Assembly (NCBI GenBank): GCA_030267565.1
Contig: BRXU01000010.1
Location: forward strand, 3,096,501-3,160,500
Origin: Pleodorina starrii
Lineage: Eukaryota; Chlorophyta; Chlorophyceae; Chlamydomonadales; Volvocaceae
DNA: 64,000 bases
Direction: 5' to 3'
The notes under the pieces were generated by a model that worked only from the letters and a program-made list of their open reading frames with translations, was not told the origin of the DNA and did not search any database. The number at the start of each line of letters is the position of its first letter. Position 1 is the first letter of the stretch. This document shows, one piece after another, positions 1-25,732 of this stretch. A program made the translations under genes and the position numbers.

Positions 1-2293
1 AGGGAATGCCGTCATAACAACAACTCTGCATGCTGCCTCTTCAGCTCACAATGCGACGCATGTCTACCCGTGGTGTTACACGCCGTCTAGATAGCTAGTG
101 CCTATCCTTATTCCTCATGCCCCAGCCTCAACCCTATGGCCCCCGTCCTCGTCATGCACCAACACAGGTCATGGCCAACTCAAAACTCGCCAACATGGCC
201 GAACCAGCCTGTACCCTTGGCACCATGCTGGGTATACACTGCATCCAGGGCGGACGAGCTCTGATCGGCTGCCTGCAGCTGTTACTTGGCTGGCGAGTGG
301 CGACCCGCCGGGTGCTGGGCAGCTAGGGTGGCGTATGCTGCTGCTTGCTTTGCAGCCCAGACCCCAGAGGTCAGCCACCTGCTCCAGGACATGCTGAGGG
401 TGGAGGCGATCAGCCACTCCTCATCACGGGCACCATACCATTTCCCGCCACGCACCTACCTGGGTTGATAATGTTGAGGCAGTGGGAGTTGGGCCACAAA
501 CCCCAAGTGTCCATTTGCAATGCTCAGCAACCCTAGGCCTGGCCTGGTCATCAGCCGTACTAGCCTGCACGTGGCGGCCTTGTCGGCGGTTGATAGCTGC
601 TGGAGTGCAACGACGAAATCAGCCACCCTACCTGCCGCCGCTGGCACACCAACCAGTGTCACAGCGCCGTGACTGGACCATGGAAGCCAATGCTGTGACA
701 TCCCTCTGCCTGGTTACGCCTTTGCCATGCGGCGGCGAGTCCTACCGGTTGAGTCTGACCGGTCGACGGTCCAGCCATGATCAGAGCGGCGGTTGTGGAA
801 GATAGGACTTCCCCGGGATGTGGAGCAGAGTACTCCGACCTGGTCGGTGTGGCAGGCAGGTGGTGGCCGCCCATAATATATAGTCGTATCCATTCCGTTA
901 CAGTCATACAGCCACATAGCAGCGTTACAACAAGGCGGGTAGAACAAGGCGGGTAGAAATCACGCCTTGCTTGAGCACTAAGGAAAGCTCCCATCGAGTC
1001 ATGCCATCGGGCACAGACTTTGAGCGCCACGCTCTGTAGGGAATTTAATAGAAATGGATGAGCGTGGCGTTGGATATAATGATAATGCATGATGAAAAAC
1101 CACGTCGATGCAGTGCATGGCGAGCTGGCCCGCCATGGGGCCTACTCTGCAAGAGCCTGGAGCCCACTGGAACATACGCCCACACATAAACAACAATGCG
1201 GTCGTGACACAAAACACCCGTCAGCATTTCAGTTGATCCATGGTACCGTAACTACTCCACGATTACAAGTCTCGCTCAGCGAAACACACACACGACGTGT
1301 GCGTAGAGGCGCGCCTACCATAACCAGCGAAAATACCGCAAGAGCGGCGCCTGCTGAGAACACCGGATACGTCACACAAATGCCAGGGCGTGGCGTACAT
1401 TTATGGCGGTTAATAAGTTGGACAGCCAATCAGTCAGTCAGCCAGTTCGTCAGGCTGCCCCCTTCCAGCCGGTCGGTCAGATAGTCATCGGGCTGGGTGA
1501 GTTTCGAATGAATTCGTCTGCCACTCATTCGTCTAAACATCAGATCCCCACCTCACACACACACACACACACATCTATGCTACCCACTCCCCGCTGCTTG
1601 TTGCTCTCGCTAGTATTACTACCGCCCGTCAGCCCGGGCCTTCAATTCCATACAAAGACCGCGAAATTGAACTGAACACCTCACGCAAAACCCACCACAA
1701 CATGCAATGAATCAAATCGAACCTAGCGCCCATCCCCGCCCCAGCATGCCCCTTCCCCCAACAGGTCCTACCCCCCGACAGGCCACACCTACCTACACAC
1801 CAAACCCAAGTCATCATTCAGCTCGCGCGTCTCTGCTGGTGCTGCTGTTGCCGCGCTGCTATGCCGTCTCCATTACATCCCCGTCCCCCTGCCCCTCACC
1901 ATCCTCCTGCCCGGGACCGCCCCGCGGCTCTGTCCTAGACGCCCCGGGTCCCGCCCCGTGTCCCACCCCTGTTTCCGGCGGTGCGGCGCCCCCCGTTGTC
2001 GCCTCCCTGTCCTCATCCTGCGAATGGAGTGGCGGAGGACCCGGCGTCAACAACAGGTGCATACATGCGTTTGGGCGCAGATCACATCAACGGGTGAAGA
2101 CGGATAAATGCGACGCGCAGAGGCAAGTACGGGAGGGAGTACGGGTTGGTACGGGTAAGTGGGAGGTGAGGGTTTGTCCAGCAAGTGCGGAAACCTGAGC
2201 CGCCAGGAGCATGTACGTTCCGAGAAGACAACTCCCTCCAATCCCGGCCAATCGACTGCCATTCCGCGGTCGTCTCCAATCCACAATCCACGC
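1..2293. other. No gene recognised; downstream of NVL
   Basis: I see no protein family match in any frame here. Visible structure is limited to a tandem pair of a 15-base unit (acaaggcgggtagaa) at about 929-958 and an AC dinucleotide run at about 1553-1574. On the minus strand TGTAA (plus-strand TTACA at 1873-1877) lies about 420 bases beyond the NVL stop codon and is a candidate polyadenylation signal for that gene. Confidence 0.6.
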
Positions 2294-16269
<13,976 letters not shown>

Positions 16270-16510
16270 GGATATTTGCAGATAGTCGAACGGACATTCC
16301 GATGCCGCTTTATCCTCACGCTCGAAAGTCGTTCAAAGCAACCGACAGTGTACGACGCGTTTGCGGTTGCCCTCTCCGTCTCTATTTCTTACGGCCAGCG
16401 AAATCATAACTTTGTGCCGATAAAAGGTATACACGGTTTCGGTTTAGAAGCCTCATTTTGCAAATCGCAGGTTAACGGCCACACCACAGCGAACGTCAAC
16501 TCCTCGCATC
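16270..16510. promoter_or_regulatory. Divergent promoter between NVL and calredoxin
   Basis: Only 241 bases separate the two start codons, so both 5' leaders and promoters must be compressed here or overlap. The stretch is less GC-rich than its surroundings. An ataaaagg string at about 16420-16427 lies 85-90 bases before the calredoxin ATG and could be a TATA-like element. The placement of the promoter is inferred. Confidence 0.6.
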
Positions 16511-19500
16511 ATGATTGCGACGGGCATGCGCGCTGCTTTTAGCGCTGCCGGAGCTGGTCGCGTGCGCAGCCGCGCGGCCGTGGCGACGGCCTCTCCGGCG
16601 CCCCGTCACGGCGTCAGCAGGCGCTTTGCGCGTATGGTGCGGCGCGCAGAGGTGGAGGGCGTGATGGATGAGGCTAGCAAAGCCAAGATGGAGGCATTGA
16701 TGACGCGCTTCAGGATGGCTGATGTGGACGGGTGAGAGGGCCATTCGCCAACCAACGGAGGTCCTCACGGCGGTTCGGCCGCGGTTTGTTACTCAAACTT
16801 TGGCGGGGTCCTTTGCAGAAAGGATGGTTCCGAATAATCGAAGCTAGCTTGCAGCCCCGAGATCGCCGATGCGGCCTTATCTGCGTGACCATGACTGTTG
16901 GGTACCTAAACGATCTGGGCGCTCACGCTGTTCGCATCGCTCTTCCCATGTGTCTATTTCTGCGTACAGAAATGGCTTCATCGACAGGGAGGAGCTGCGC
17001 AATCTTCTGGAATCCATGGAGAGCGGCGAGGTTTACCTACTGTCCCAGGTGAGGTGCTTCTCTACAACCCCAGCACCGTTCCGATGGACTGCATCATTAA
17101 TTTAAATCGCAATTGGCCTTTTCGGCACTTATGGATGGTGGATGTACACGTGCACTTGCCCTACTTCCGCTTCCATCTTACTCTGCTCTCAAGAAAGTTG
17201 GCTTTGATGCATCTCGAGCTCCTTATTCGCTGGATGCAATCCAGTGGTCGCAGCGGTCGTTGCCGGAAAGGATTCTTCTGCCGCGCCTTCCTGCTTCCTC
17301 CCGTTAGGCCCGGCGATTACGAACACCTGCACGCGTCCTTCTGTGGCTTCATAGCGTCCTGGTGTTTGAACTGGGGCCCCTTCTGCCGCCATAGGGCACC
17401 ACCGAAGCATCCTACGCTATCAGCGTTGTCTTACTAATGTTATCCTACTGCCCCCTGACCGCCGTCGATACTTTCTCGGCCTCCCAGGCAATAGCCGCAC
17501 ACAACACACACAAACACACACCACGCCCCGCGCGCCATGTCGCCGCGTGAGACCAGATCTCAAAACACCGCGCATCGGAAGCGGCAGTCCCATCATTTCC
17601 GTCCGACCCATTTCAATCCATTTCCATTGCTTCCCCTCCTCCTCCCCCTCCCCCTTCGCCCTCCACTGGCCCCATGCCGATCTGGGCCCTCTCCTGTCCT
17701 CCCCCCCCAGGGCCGCCCCCATTTCGGTTGGGGCTCTTAGGTCGGGGCCCCTACCCACCCGCCACCCCACTCGGCGCTCTGCACACGCACACCGACCCAC
17801 TCCCCCTTCCCCTTGGTTGAGAGTGAAGGACCGCGACTGCCACTGCAAAACTGAACTGCCCCCCCCTTCCCCTCCATCCCCCCGTCTCCCACTTTCACTC
17901 TTCACCCTCCCCCTTTCCCCCCGTCCCCCCCCGTTCACTCTTCACCGTCCCCCCCCCCTTCCCCCCACCCTCCTGCGTGTACCTCCGTGGCGGCCACCCA
18001 CCTCCTCCCCCCTCAGCACTGGCTCCCCGAGGAGGAGCTGGATCTGGTGATGCAGACGTACGACACCAACAAGGACGGAGTCATCTCGTTTGAGGAGTTC
18101 AAGCAGATTGTGAGTTGGCTGGGGGGGGCTGGGGAGGGGTTTCAGGGTTTTAGGGTTTGGGAGGGGGGCTGAGGAGGGGGAGGGGGGCGAGGGGGGCAGC
18201 GGGGTGGTGTGGGATGGGTCGTCTGGCTCAGGCCGGGTTGAGAGGGTGGGCAGGGGGAGACTGGAGACTGGTTTGCAGGGAACGGGGGAAGTCGTTTGAG
18301 ACGGACGAGACCCGGAAGTGGGTAGCCCAACGGTTGCGCGAAGGAGTTACCTGGGAGGGGCAGAATGAAGTGCAAAGCACGTGGTCCTGCCGTTGTACGG
18401 CAGGTGTACGACGGCATTCTGCTGGAGGGGACGCTTGCCGAGTACGAGTCGGCGTTCAAGGCGGTTGACAAGAGCGGCAACGGCACCATTGGTGGGTTGG
18501 GTGGTTAGGTGGTTGGGAAGGAGGGGGCTCAGGTGAAGGTGATGGTGGGCGGTCCGAGGCGAGAGAGGAGGAGTGAAGGGGCAAGTCCACCTTACTGTCC
18601 GGAATACGGAATGTGTGGCGGCCGCGACGTGGGTGGGCCCTGTTAGGGAGGAGGAGTGGGGCGCGGGGGGCGGTTCGCGGGGTGAGCGCGGGGTCGCCCA
18701 TGCCGCCCGCTCCGAAGCCGGTACGCCACCGCCAAAGCTCCCTCCCCGGCTCGGTTCCCCAGACGCAACCCTCCGCCCTACGAGCCCGCCCCTTCCCACC
18801 CCCTCCTGCATTACACTCTTCAACCCCCGCCCTCCTGCCCCCCTCCCGCCCCCCTCTCAGGCGCCACTGAGCTGGGTCAGCTGTTTGCCTCGTTGGGCAA
18901 CCCGGTCAGCCCCGAGAAGCTGGTGGACCTCATGCAGGTCCGTGCGACCCGTGGGTCGGTGTGGGTGCGGTGGGTGGGTGGGTGGGTGTACATGGGATAG
19001 GGGGCGGTTACAGTAAGCGATCGACAGACACACACACAGCCGCGCCCGTCCACGCACTCGCCTCCGCACTCTCACCTTGGCTGTCGCCAATCCTCACGCA
19101 CCTGCGGTCCCCTCCCTTCCCTCGGTTTCCGACTTTCTGCCACGCAACCCCCGTTCCACCCACTCTCACCACCGCCTCATTCCCTACCGTACTCGTTTTA
19201 GTTGTTTGGACGTCGCCTGTCAGCCAGTCGACATACCCAATCGGACGTTCCCCTTCCCCTTCTTCTGTCGGGCGATGCTGAACCCTAGGAGTCCCGACGG
19301 TCGGGTGGTTGGTTGATGAGGGGTGTGGCCTACTGTGTATCAGGCCCGGTGGTCAGCAGTGCTAGCACGTGTAGCCGCTCTACGGGCTCTACGTTGGACC
19401 ACGACTGTAACAAACCCGCACGCTACTGTCAGATCCAATCGACCCTTGCATAACACTCACCCCCCCTCCTCACTGCCGTACATTAGGAGTACGACAAGGA

Positions 19501-21995
19501 CGACAGCGGTCAGATTGAGTTCAACGAATTCCTGCTCATGTTCCGCAACTCGCTGCTCGACCTCAAGGCCATGAGCTCCTACATGACCATGGACTGGGAG
19601 CCGGGCTCGGGGGCGGTTATTGACGTGAGCAGGAGGAGAGGAGAGGGAAGGGGGAGGGGGAGGGAAGGGAAGGGAAGGAGAGGATGCGCGAGTTACAATG
19701 AGGGGGACCACTAGGGTCCTGCGCTGGCGCATTCTGAGTCAACTCAGAATTCAAGGAGAGGGGGAGAGGCGGTTACTGTCGATGCCGATTCGGCAGCGGA
19801 GAAACACGACGGGTGGGCGACGTAGGCGACCAAGATGGGGGGGGTTGCGAACAACAAGGGCGTTGCGGGGTCGGGCGGGAGCTGGTGCGGAGCGTACACG
19901 AACATTGATAGGAAGCGCGGTAGTGGTTGAGTCCCGGGAGGCGGGCGGTGGTTAAGCTTGTGGAGGTGTGTATGTATGGGTTTGGTACGACGGGGGGGGA
20001 TGGGAGGGAAAGAGGGGCGGGCATGTGGGGACGGGGCGGGCAAGCTTGCCGAGGGGCCCGGCCGGTCTCTCCAGGGCAGGGAGAGAGCCTGGGTCCCACA
20101 CGCACATACACATAGTCGTACACGTGCCCGTATACACACACCCGAGCTCTCCCCTTCCCTCCCCTCTTGTTTCATTGTTGCAAATTCACTCTTCAAACCC
20201 CCCCCCCTCTCCTGCCCCAGGCGGTTGAGGGCGACATGACCCTCATCTTCAGTGAGCGGGAGCTGGATGAGATTATCGCCGCCAACCCGAACAAGATGGT
20301 GGTCATATTCGGGGCACTCACCTGGTGCAGGCCGTGCAAGGGAATGCAGCGACCGGTGCAGGTGGGGAGGAGGGGTGGGATTAGGGGGTGGGATCAGGGG
20401 GTGGGGTCAGGGGGGGATCAGGGGGTAACGAGAAGAAACTCCGGAGCGGAGACGGAGACGGCATTCGCGAACGGACCCGGGGGGTGGGGGGCGCGGTGCC
20501 GGGGGCGGGGGCGAGGAAGGCAGAAAGCGCGGAACCACTCCAGGCGGCGGGACGTGGGTGGTGGGGTGTTGCGCCGCTGCCCAGGCCGGGGCAGTCCAAG
20601 GACCACGGGGGGCGGTATGCCGGGGGGTTTGTCCACGTATTGGCCGGAGCCTGTGGGGGGAGGGGGAGAGGGGGGGAGGGGAGGGGGGTTTAAGGCGAGC
20701 ACGTGGCGTGGCGTGGCGCGGTGTGGTTACCGAGGTCGAGGTCTTTGAGGGCGCCGGCGCTACGTTTTGGGGATTGGACAGGCGGAGCGCAGGAGGAGGA
20801 GCGGGGGGAGGAGAGGTCGCCCGGAGATGCTGGAGGGGGGAGGGGAGGAGGGATGCGGGGGATGTCTCTGTGCCGGATTTAGGGGCCGGCTTCCGTCGCC
20901 CCCGCCCCGGCGCCGGCCCGGCGTCAGCCCCGCTGACACCTGCGCCCCCCCTCCTCCTGCGTTCCCCTCGCCCCGGTCCGTTCTTCTTACCCCCCCGCCA
21001 AAACATGAAAGTACTGTTCCCGGGCTCCGGCTGCCGTATCCGTGGACAGCTGGATCCCCCGCCGACCCCCCTCCCGCTTGTGCTGCTGTCTGTGTGTTTT
21101 GCAGCGGCTGGCCGAGCACTACAAGGAGCACATTGTGTTTGTCAAGCTGTTTGGTAACGCCAACAAGCAGACCAAGACCATTTTCAAGGACCGCTACCAG
21201 GTGACTGTGGGTGTGTGGCTGTGTGACTGGGGGCTGTGGTTTGGGGGCGGCGGGGGGTTGTGTTTTTGCTTAGGGGCGAGACATGGCAAGGAGGGTGGGT
21301 GCATTTGGGGTGGCGACCCACCCAGCCACGCACCCACCCACCCACCCACCCACCCACCCGCCCGGCCTCGCTACCGCGGCCCAACTTCATGATGTGGTGT
21401 CAGTCGGTGATTCTTGATGTGGACTCCCCTCCCTTGCCCTCACTTGCCGCCTCCCTTGACACGTCACTCTCGACCCCACCCCTGAACCCCTGTCGTACTC
21501 CTTACCCTTCCCCCCTTGCCCCCCCCCTTACCTCCCGCCAAACCCCCCCTTGCAGATCCGCTCCACGCCCTGCTTTGTGACTCTGAAGGACGGTCAGCCC
21601 GTGTACACCCAGACCGGCACCAACAAGGAGAAGCTGGAGGCGGGACTCAGGTGGGGGAGGGGAGGGGAGGGGAGGGGGAACTGAAAAAGAAGTCGCCGGA
21701 GAAGGGACGGAGACGGCGTTAGCAAGCGGACCCGGAACCCGGGAGCAATACTGACCGTACCTACCTGGATCGGATGGGATCGCGTATCCGCTGCTACTGT
21801 CCTGTCCTGATGCCCCCCTGTCCGCCCGCTCTCCCGATTTCAACCCCCCCTTCACTCTTCACCCCCCCTCTCTTCACTCTTCACCCCACCCCCCCCACCT
21901 CTTTGTTGCCCTACAGGTCCCTGCTGTCCAACCCGCCGATTGGCATGATCTACCCCTCCGCCGAGGCCCTGTCCCCCTCCGTCCCGGCGCTGTAA
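16511..21995 (+). CDS. CRX: Calredoxin (EF-hand plus thioredoxin, chloroplast)
   Basis: Predicted 368-aa protein. Ten exons keep one frame: 16511-16731, 16970-17048, 18017-18109, 18404-18491, 18861-18937, 19487-19624, 20221-20361, 21105-21200, 21556-21650, 21917-21995. The Arg/Ala/Ser-rich first 45 or so residues look like a chloroplast transit peptide. Four canonical EF-hand loops start at D71 (DVDGNGFIDREE, split by intron 1), D116 (DTNKDGVISFEE), D153 (DKSGNGTIGATE, split by intron 4) and D189 (DKDDSGQIEFNE). A thioredoxin domain follows, with active site WCRPC (C268, C271) and cis-Pro motif STP (P316). This architecture is that of calredoxin, described in Chlamydomonas as a calcium-dependent thioredoxin that reduces the chloroplast 2-Cys peroxiredoxin PRX1. 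The Arg between the cysteines differs from the common WCGPC. A calcium-dependent kinase or calmodulin is excluded by the thioredoxin fold. Confidence 0.95.
20169..20203 (+). repeat. Shared intron 3'-end motif (calredoxin intron 6)
   Basis: This stretch contains TGCAAATTCACTCTTCAA followed by a C run and ends 17 bases before exon 7. It is one base different from the motif in NVL intron 8. Shorter versions (TTCACTCTTCACC or TACACTCTTCAACC) lie before other calredoxin acceptors at 17894, 17934, 18811, 21851 and 21873. Confidence 0.8.
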
Positions 21996-22017
21996 GCGAC
22001 TCACCTCGGCCCGGCCC

Positions 22018-22353
22018 GACCCGTGGGTCAGTCCCGCACCGCGGCGCCGTGTGACCCGTGGGTCAGTCCACGGGCCAGCCCTTCCGCCGTTCAGTTGACC
22101 CGTGGATCACCCGTACAATGGACCCCTGGGTCACCTTTTTCCATAAGGCGGTTGCGGCGACGAGGATTGCTCCCCGCGTTCGCTCCCCGCGCGGCGGTCG
22201 AGTCGAGGTTTCATTTGCGGCTCACGTGATGTCTGGCTGTCTTGTCTGTCTGGCAGAGTGGCTGCCGCCGAGTGGCCATTTGAAGGGCAGGAGGGGTAAA
22301 AGTGGGGTGGCCCACTCTTTTATGTCGATGATCGATGAAGTGACCCGTGGGTC
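22018..22353 (+). repeat. Cluster of GACCCGTGGGTC near-palindromes
   Basis: Exact 12-base sites at 22018, 22053 and 22342, plus one-mismatch sites at 22097 (GACCCGTGGATC) and 22121 (GACCCCTGGGTC). The cluster starts 23 bases after the calredoxin stop codon. Further exact or reverse-complement copies lie at 10740, 11956, 18946, 25375, 33267 and 57928. Confidence 0.8.
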
Positions 22354-23820
22354 GGTGGCCCGTCCGTCTCATGGTTGCCAGCGACAGCGCACAACACGCG
22401 GAGGGAGGGGGGCAGTGGAATGGAATCCGGGCTCTGGAATGGGGCCGCGGACTGGAGGGACGCCGGCCGCTAACGCCGTCGCCGTCCCTTGGCTGCGGTA
22501 TTTTTGTTTCCTCCCCCCAGCCCCCAACCCAACCCCTATTTTATGTAGACGGGAAGATTTTGATTACCTGCTCCATTATTTCACGGGCTGCGGCCTATCC
22601 TCCCTCCTGGGGGGAGTACCCCCTCGCGGAACGCTTTTCGAGGGTCAGAGGGTGGGTGGCGCTCCGCTGGTGGCGTGAGGCAGCTGAAACTGCGGGACCC
22701 AGGCCAGTTTACATTATGGGCTTTTGGGAGCGCGGGGCCTTGCGGGGTCCAGCCGAAGCGACGCAGCGCGGCAGAGGGCATGCAGCAGAGGGATTTTGAA
22801 CGTTGGGTGTTCTGGTGCGGGGCGGTAGGTGGAGGAGGAAGGCGTACTTTTTTTATCGAGACGCACAAGCAGGCAGGCAGGCAGGCGGTGGCGTGAGGAC
22901 AGGCGCGACAGTCCGTGGAGCGGGAGGGGAGCGGGAGGGGAGCGGGAGGGGGAGGGTGCTTGAGGGATGGAGGGGCATTTGCGGCGTGTGAACTGGGGGG
23001 CCCCGCTACCGCTACCTCTGGCTTGTGTCGCGGAGGATTGCAAGGACAGGAGAAGCGCTAAAACACTCGAATGGGGATTTCGTGAGAACTCCCTCAGCAC
23101 AAGCATCAGCACACGCACCAACACCAGCGAAGCGGAGCGCTGCGCTGCGTGTGGCTCCGATGGCTTGGACCGTCGTCAAGGCATTAGGGTATCATTTGGC
23201 GATTTGGGTTTGATGCTGCATGCCACATGCCAGGAGGGGTCTCCCGGTGGACTGGACCAGACTGCTGGTGTGTGTTGCTGCTTGGGAGGCGGCCCGTGAG
23301 CGCTTTGGGAGGGCGCGCAGCAGGTCCTGAACGTACGGCTGAGTACGGAGGCTGTACGGAGGATCTTTCCTCATCTGCGGTTGGTTGGTTTCCTGGTTGG
23401 TGCTGGCCGCCCGCAGTGAAGGGGACACGGTGTCCCGCTCGTTGGCGTTTCTATTCCGCTTGGACGGCCGGGCGGGTTGTGGTTAGTATCGACGATTCGC
23501 TGGTTCCTCCTGTCGCGGCATCGCCATGCGGCGTGCAGGGAGGGGAGTGCCTCTCGCCATGTAAAACGAAAAGAGTGCACGCCTTGGGCTGTGTGTGTGT
23601 GTCAGCTGCCTGGCTGGCTTCGTCCGTCCCTTACATACCGTGCCGCGCTGCACAAGACATAGACAGTCCGTTAGCTCTCGGCTTGTATCCCCCCCACGCT
23701 GCGCAATTTGGGGGCTGTTCCCCTTTTGCGCACGTGTGTCGCAGCGGCCTGTATGACGACCACCGGTCGGTCGGTGCTGTGTCAGGTGGCGGGGGCCAGG
23801 GGGGGGATATCCACGTATAG

Positions 23821-23856
23821 GGGGGGGGGGTTGAAGAGAGAATTTGCAAGAATGGA
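23821..23856 (-). repeat. Third copy of the intron 3'-end motif
   Basis: On the minus strand this reads TTCCATTCTTGCAAATTC, TCTCTTCAA, then a long C run. It matches the NVL and calredoxin copies with a few changes. No acceptor or exon of a known gene follows it, so it may mark an unannotated intron or a solitary copy of a mobile sequence. Confidence 0.65.
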
Positions 23857-24402
23857 ACTAGAAGCCCTGGGGACGGGCCAGGGAGGGGGACGGGTCGTTA
23901 GTAGGTAGTGCTGATAGGTGAGGAGTGTGTCCAGGCGAGAGGGACTTGCCGAACAGGCTTCCATGACGTGACGCGCCCGTTTTCGCGTCGCATCCGGAAG
24001 AGTTCCACACAAAAGCTGTCAACAGCAGTCCCGGCCATCTGTGAGCTTTGCTGTTGCCATCTCGTACGTTAGTTGGGTTAGTGCGTTAGTCAACTCAAAA
24101 GGCGACGACGGGGTAGGTCATTTTACAGTAAACCTACTGTGCTAACGGAGCGCTACTCATTGAAGGTGCAGGTTTTCAGGGTTGACGGCCGTATCGAGGT
24201 TTGGCATTTGGAAGGGGTGAAATGTGAGTTCCAGGCACCTGTACGACATGGCATGCATTCTGCTCGTTTCACGTTAAGCTTGTGTTCATGTTCTGAGTAT
24301 AGTGCACTCCTATCCTGCTTTTACGATTTTCGTTTGTTAAGTGACGCAAAGTAGCTATTGCAGAACATACACAACAAGATTCTTTTGCGAGACCTGTGAG
24401 CC

Positions 24403-24720
24403 ATGGTGGACGTTGCAGCTGTCGACGAGACTTTTAAGCGCTTGCAAAGTCACAAGGGTGTTCTAGGAATCATAGTTATCAATGCGGACGGTATCGCCAT
24501 CCGCACGACCTTTGACAACGACTTGACTGTACAGTACGCCGCGCTGGTGTCGCACTTCACCGTCAAGGCGCGTTCTGCAGTCAAGAAGCTGGACGGGGAC
24601 AACGACCTCAAGTTCCTGCGGATACGCTCCAAAAAACACGAGATTATGATAGCGCCGGAGTTCGAGAAGTCCCATGAGTATTATCTCGTGGTAGTGCAAG
24701 ACCCATCGAAAGAAACGTAG
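24403..24720 (+). CDS. DYNLRB: Roadblock/LC7 dynein light chain
   Basis: A complete 105-aa protein, the usual length for the roadblock/LC7 family. These light chains form dimers on dynein intermediate chains, both in flagellar outer/inner arm dyneins and in cytoplasmic/IFT dynein. Diagnostic stretches are [20 protein letters not shown] near residues 19-38, [18 protein letters not shown] in the middle, and [14 protein letters not shown] near residue 71. The ATG has a good context (gagccATGG). Unlike all its multi-exon neighbours it has no intron. Volvocine algae are known to have two paralogues (LC7a and LC7b); I cannot say which one this is. Confidence 0.93.
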   Translation: MVDVAAVDETFKRLQSHKGVLGIIVINADGIAIRTTFDNDLTVQYAALVSHFTVKARSAVKKLDGDNDLKFLRIRSKKHEIMIAPEFEKSHEYYLVVVQDPSKET

Positions 24721-24828
24721 ATGATGAGCTATGAACTGGCGCTGCGTGACGGGGATGCCTGCGGAGCAGCGGGCTTTTTCCAGCTTGGCCCGTGCTGGTG
24801 TCCTCGCCCTCAGCTGTACTTCGAAATG

Positions 24829-24877
24829 TGTAAGTAGGCAGATAGGAGCGTTACTTGGGGTGCTCTGTGGTGTGTAA
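24829..24877 (+). terminator. Candidate polyadenylation signals for the LC7 gene
   Basis: TGTAA, the usual volvocine polyadenylation signal, occurs at 24829-24833 and 24873-24877. These lie 109 and 153 bases after the stop codon, a normal distance. Which one is used cannot be told from sequence. Confidence 0.6.
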
Positions 24878-25732
24878 TGCCCGGCTGACCTCCACGGAAC
24901 CTGCGACCAGCGGCTTTGTATACCTATCAATGTGAGATGAGGTGTTTGGCGATGACTTCTTGGGAGCGAAAGAGCTGAGCACGGGGGCCGCGTGTGATGG
25001 GGCATGCGTGTGCGTTGGCTGGGGGGGGAGTGCGGCTGCAGGGGGACACCGTGAGGCTTGTTTGTGGTACGCGTCGCTTTCTGGTGTTCTGGGAAGGACT
25101 ATGATAGTCACATGACTCATGGATGCAACAACACGTACATATAAGCTGTCTCTGCGCGTGATGACGTTGGAGACCGCTACTGCACATTGACCCTCTGTGC
25201 GGGTTCGGATACGCGCAGATGTTTGCCAGGTGCCCTTGACATTGTAACAGTACGTGTTGGGGAACCTACAGCGAAGTCGTTGGCCCCTATCCACCTTATG
25301 ACGAGCCATTGCACTGCCGTGGCAGGCAGGGGGCTGCTAGTCGGCCGTCTTTGTGCGTGCGACGGACCGCGGTTGACCCGTGGGTCCGTTTGGTGGTGGG
25401 GGAGGGGTCGCCCTGGCCATCCCATAACACGCGTCTGTCCCAATTGCCCACCGTCCCATATCGATTGGCCACCCACTTGGCCAGCGGGAGGAGCAACAGA
25501 AGGCTGGCCACGTCGCTCTTCGCACTGGGTAGCAACGCCCGGGCTCCGGACCCGGACTGAAGCTCTGGCCATTCAACCCAGCACAGGGGCATTCTCGGCA
25601 TGAATGGCCGTGCAGGGGGCCTCGGTAGGAGTAGTTTGTGGCTTGGTTTCTGACCCTGCCCGATCCAAAGGTGGGCTCGCTTGGGGCTGTCTGCTGCTGC
25701 ATGCGGCACCGTGGTAACCGGCGACAGATGAG

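Larger units (their letters stand above)
21996..24402. other. Calredoxin 3' region and intergenic, no gene
   Basis: No coding similarity is visible. The first clear TGTAA on the plus strand that I noticed is at 23560-23564, which would give calredoxin a 3' untranslated region of about 1.5 kb. The stretch also holds a cluster of GACCCGTGGGTC-type sites just after the stop codon and a reverse-oriented copy of the intron motif at 23821-23856. Confidence 0.5.

Noticed and set aside
18139..18163. Telomere-like ggttttagggttt in calredoxin intron 3, and a similar string at about 40550
   Set aside because: Fewer than two full TTTTAGGG units; too short to be called an interstitial telomere.
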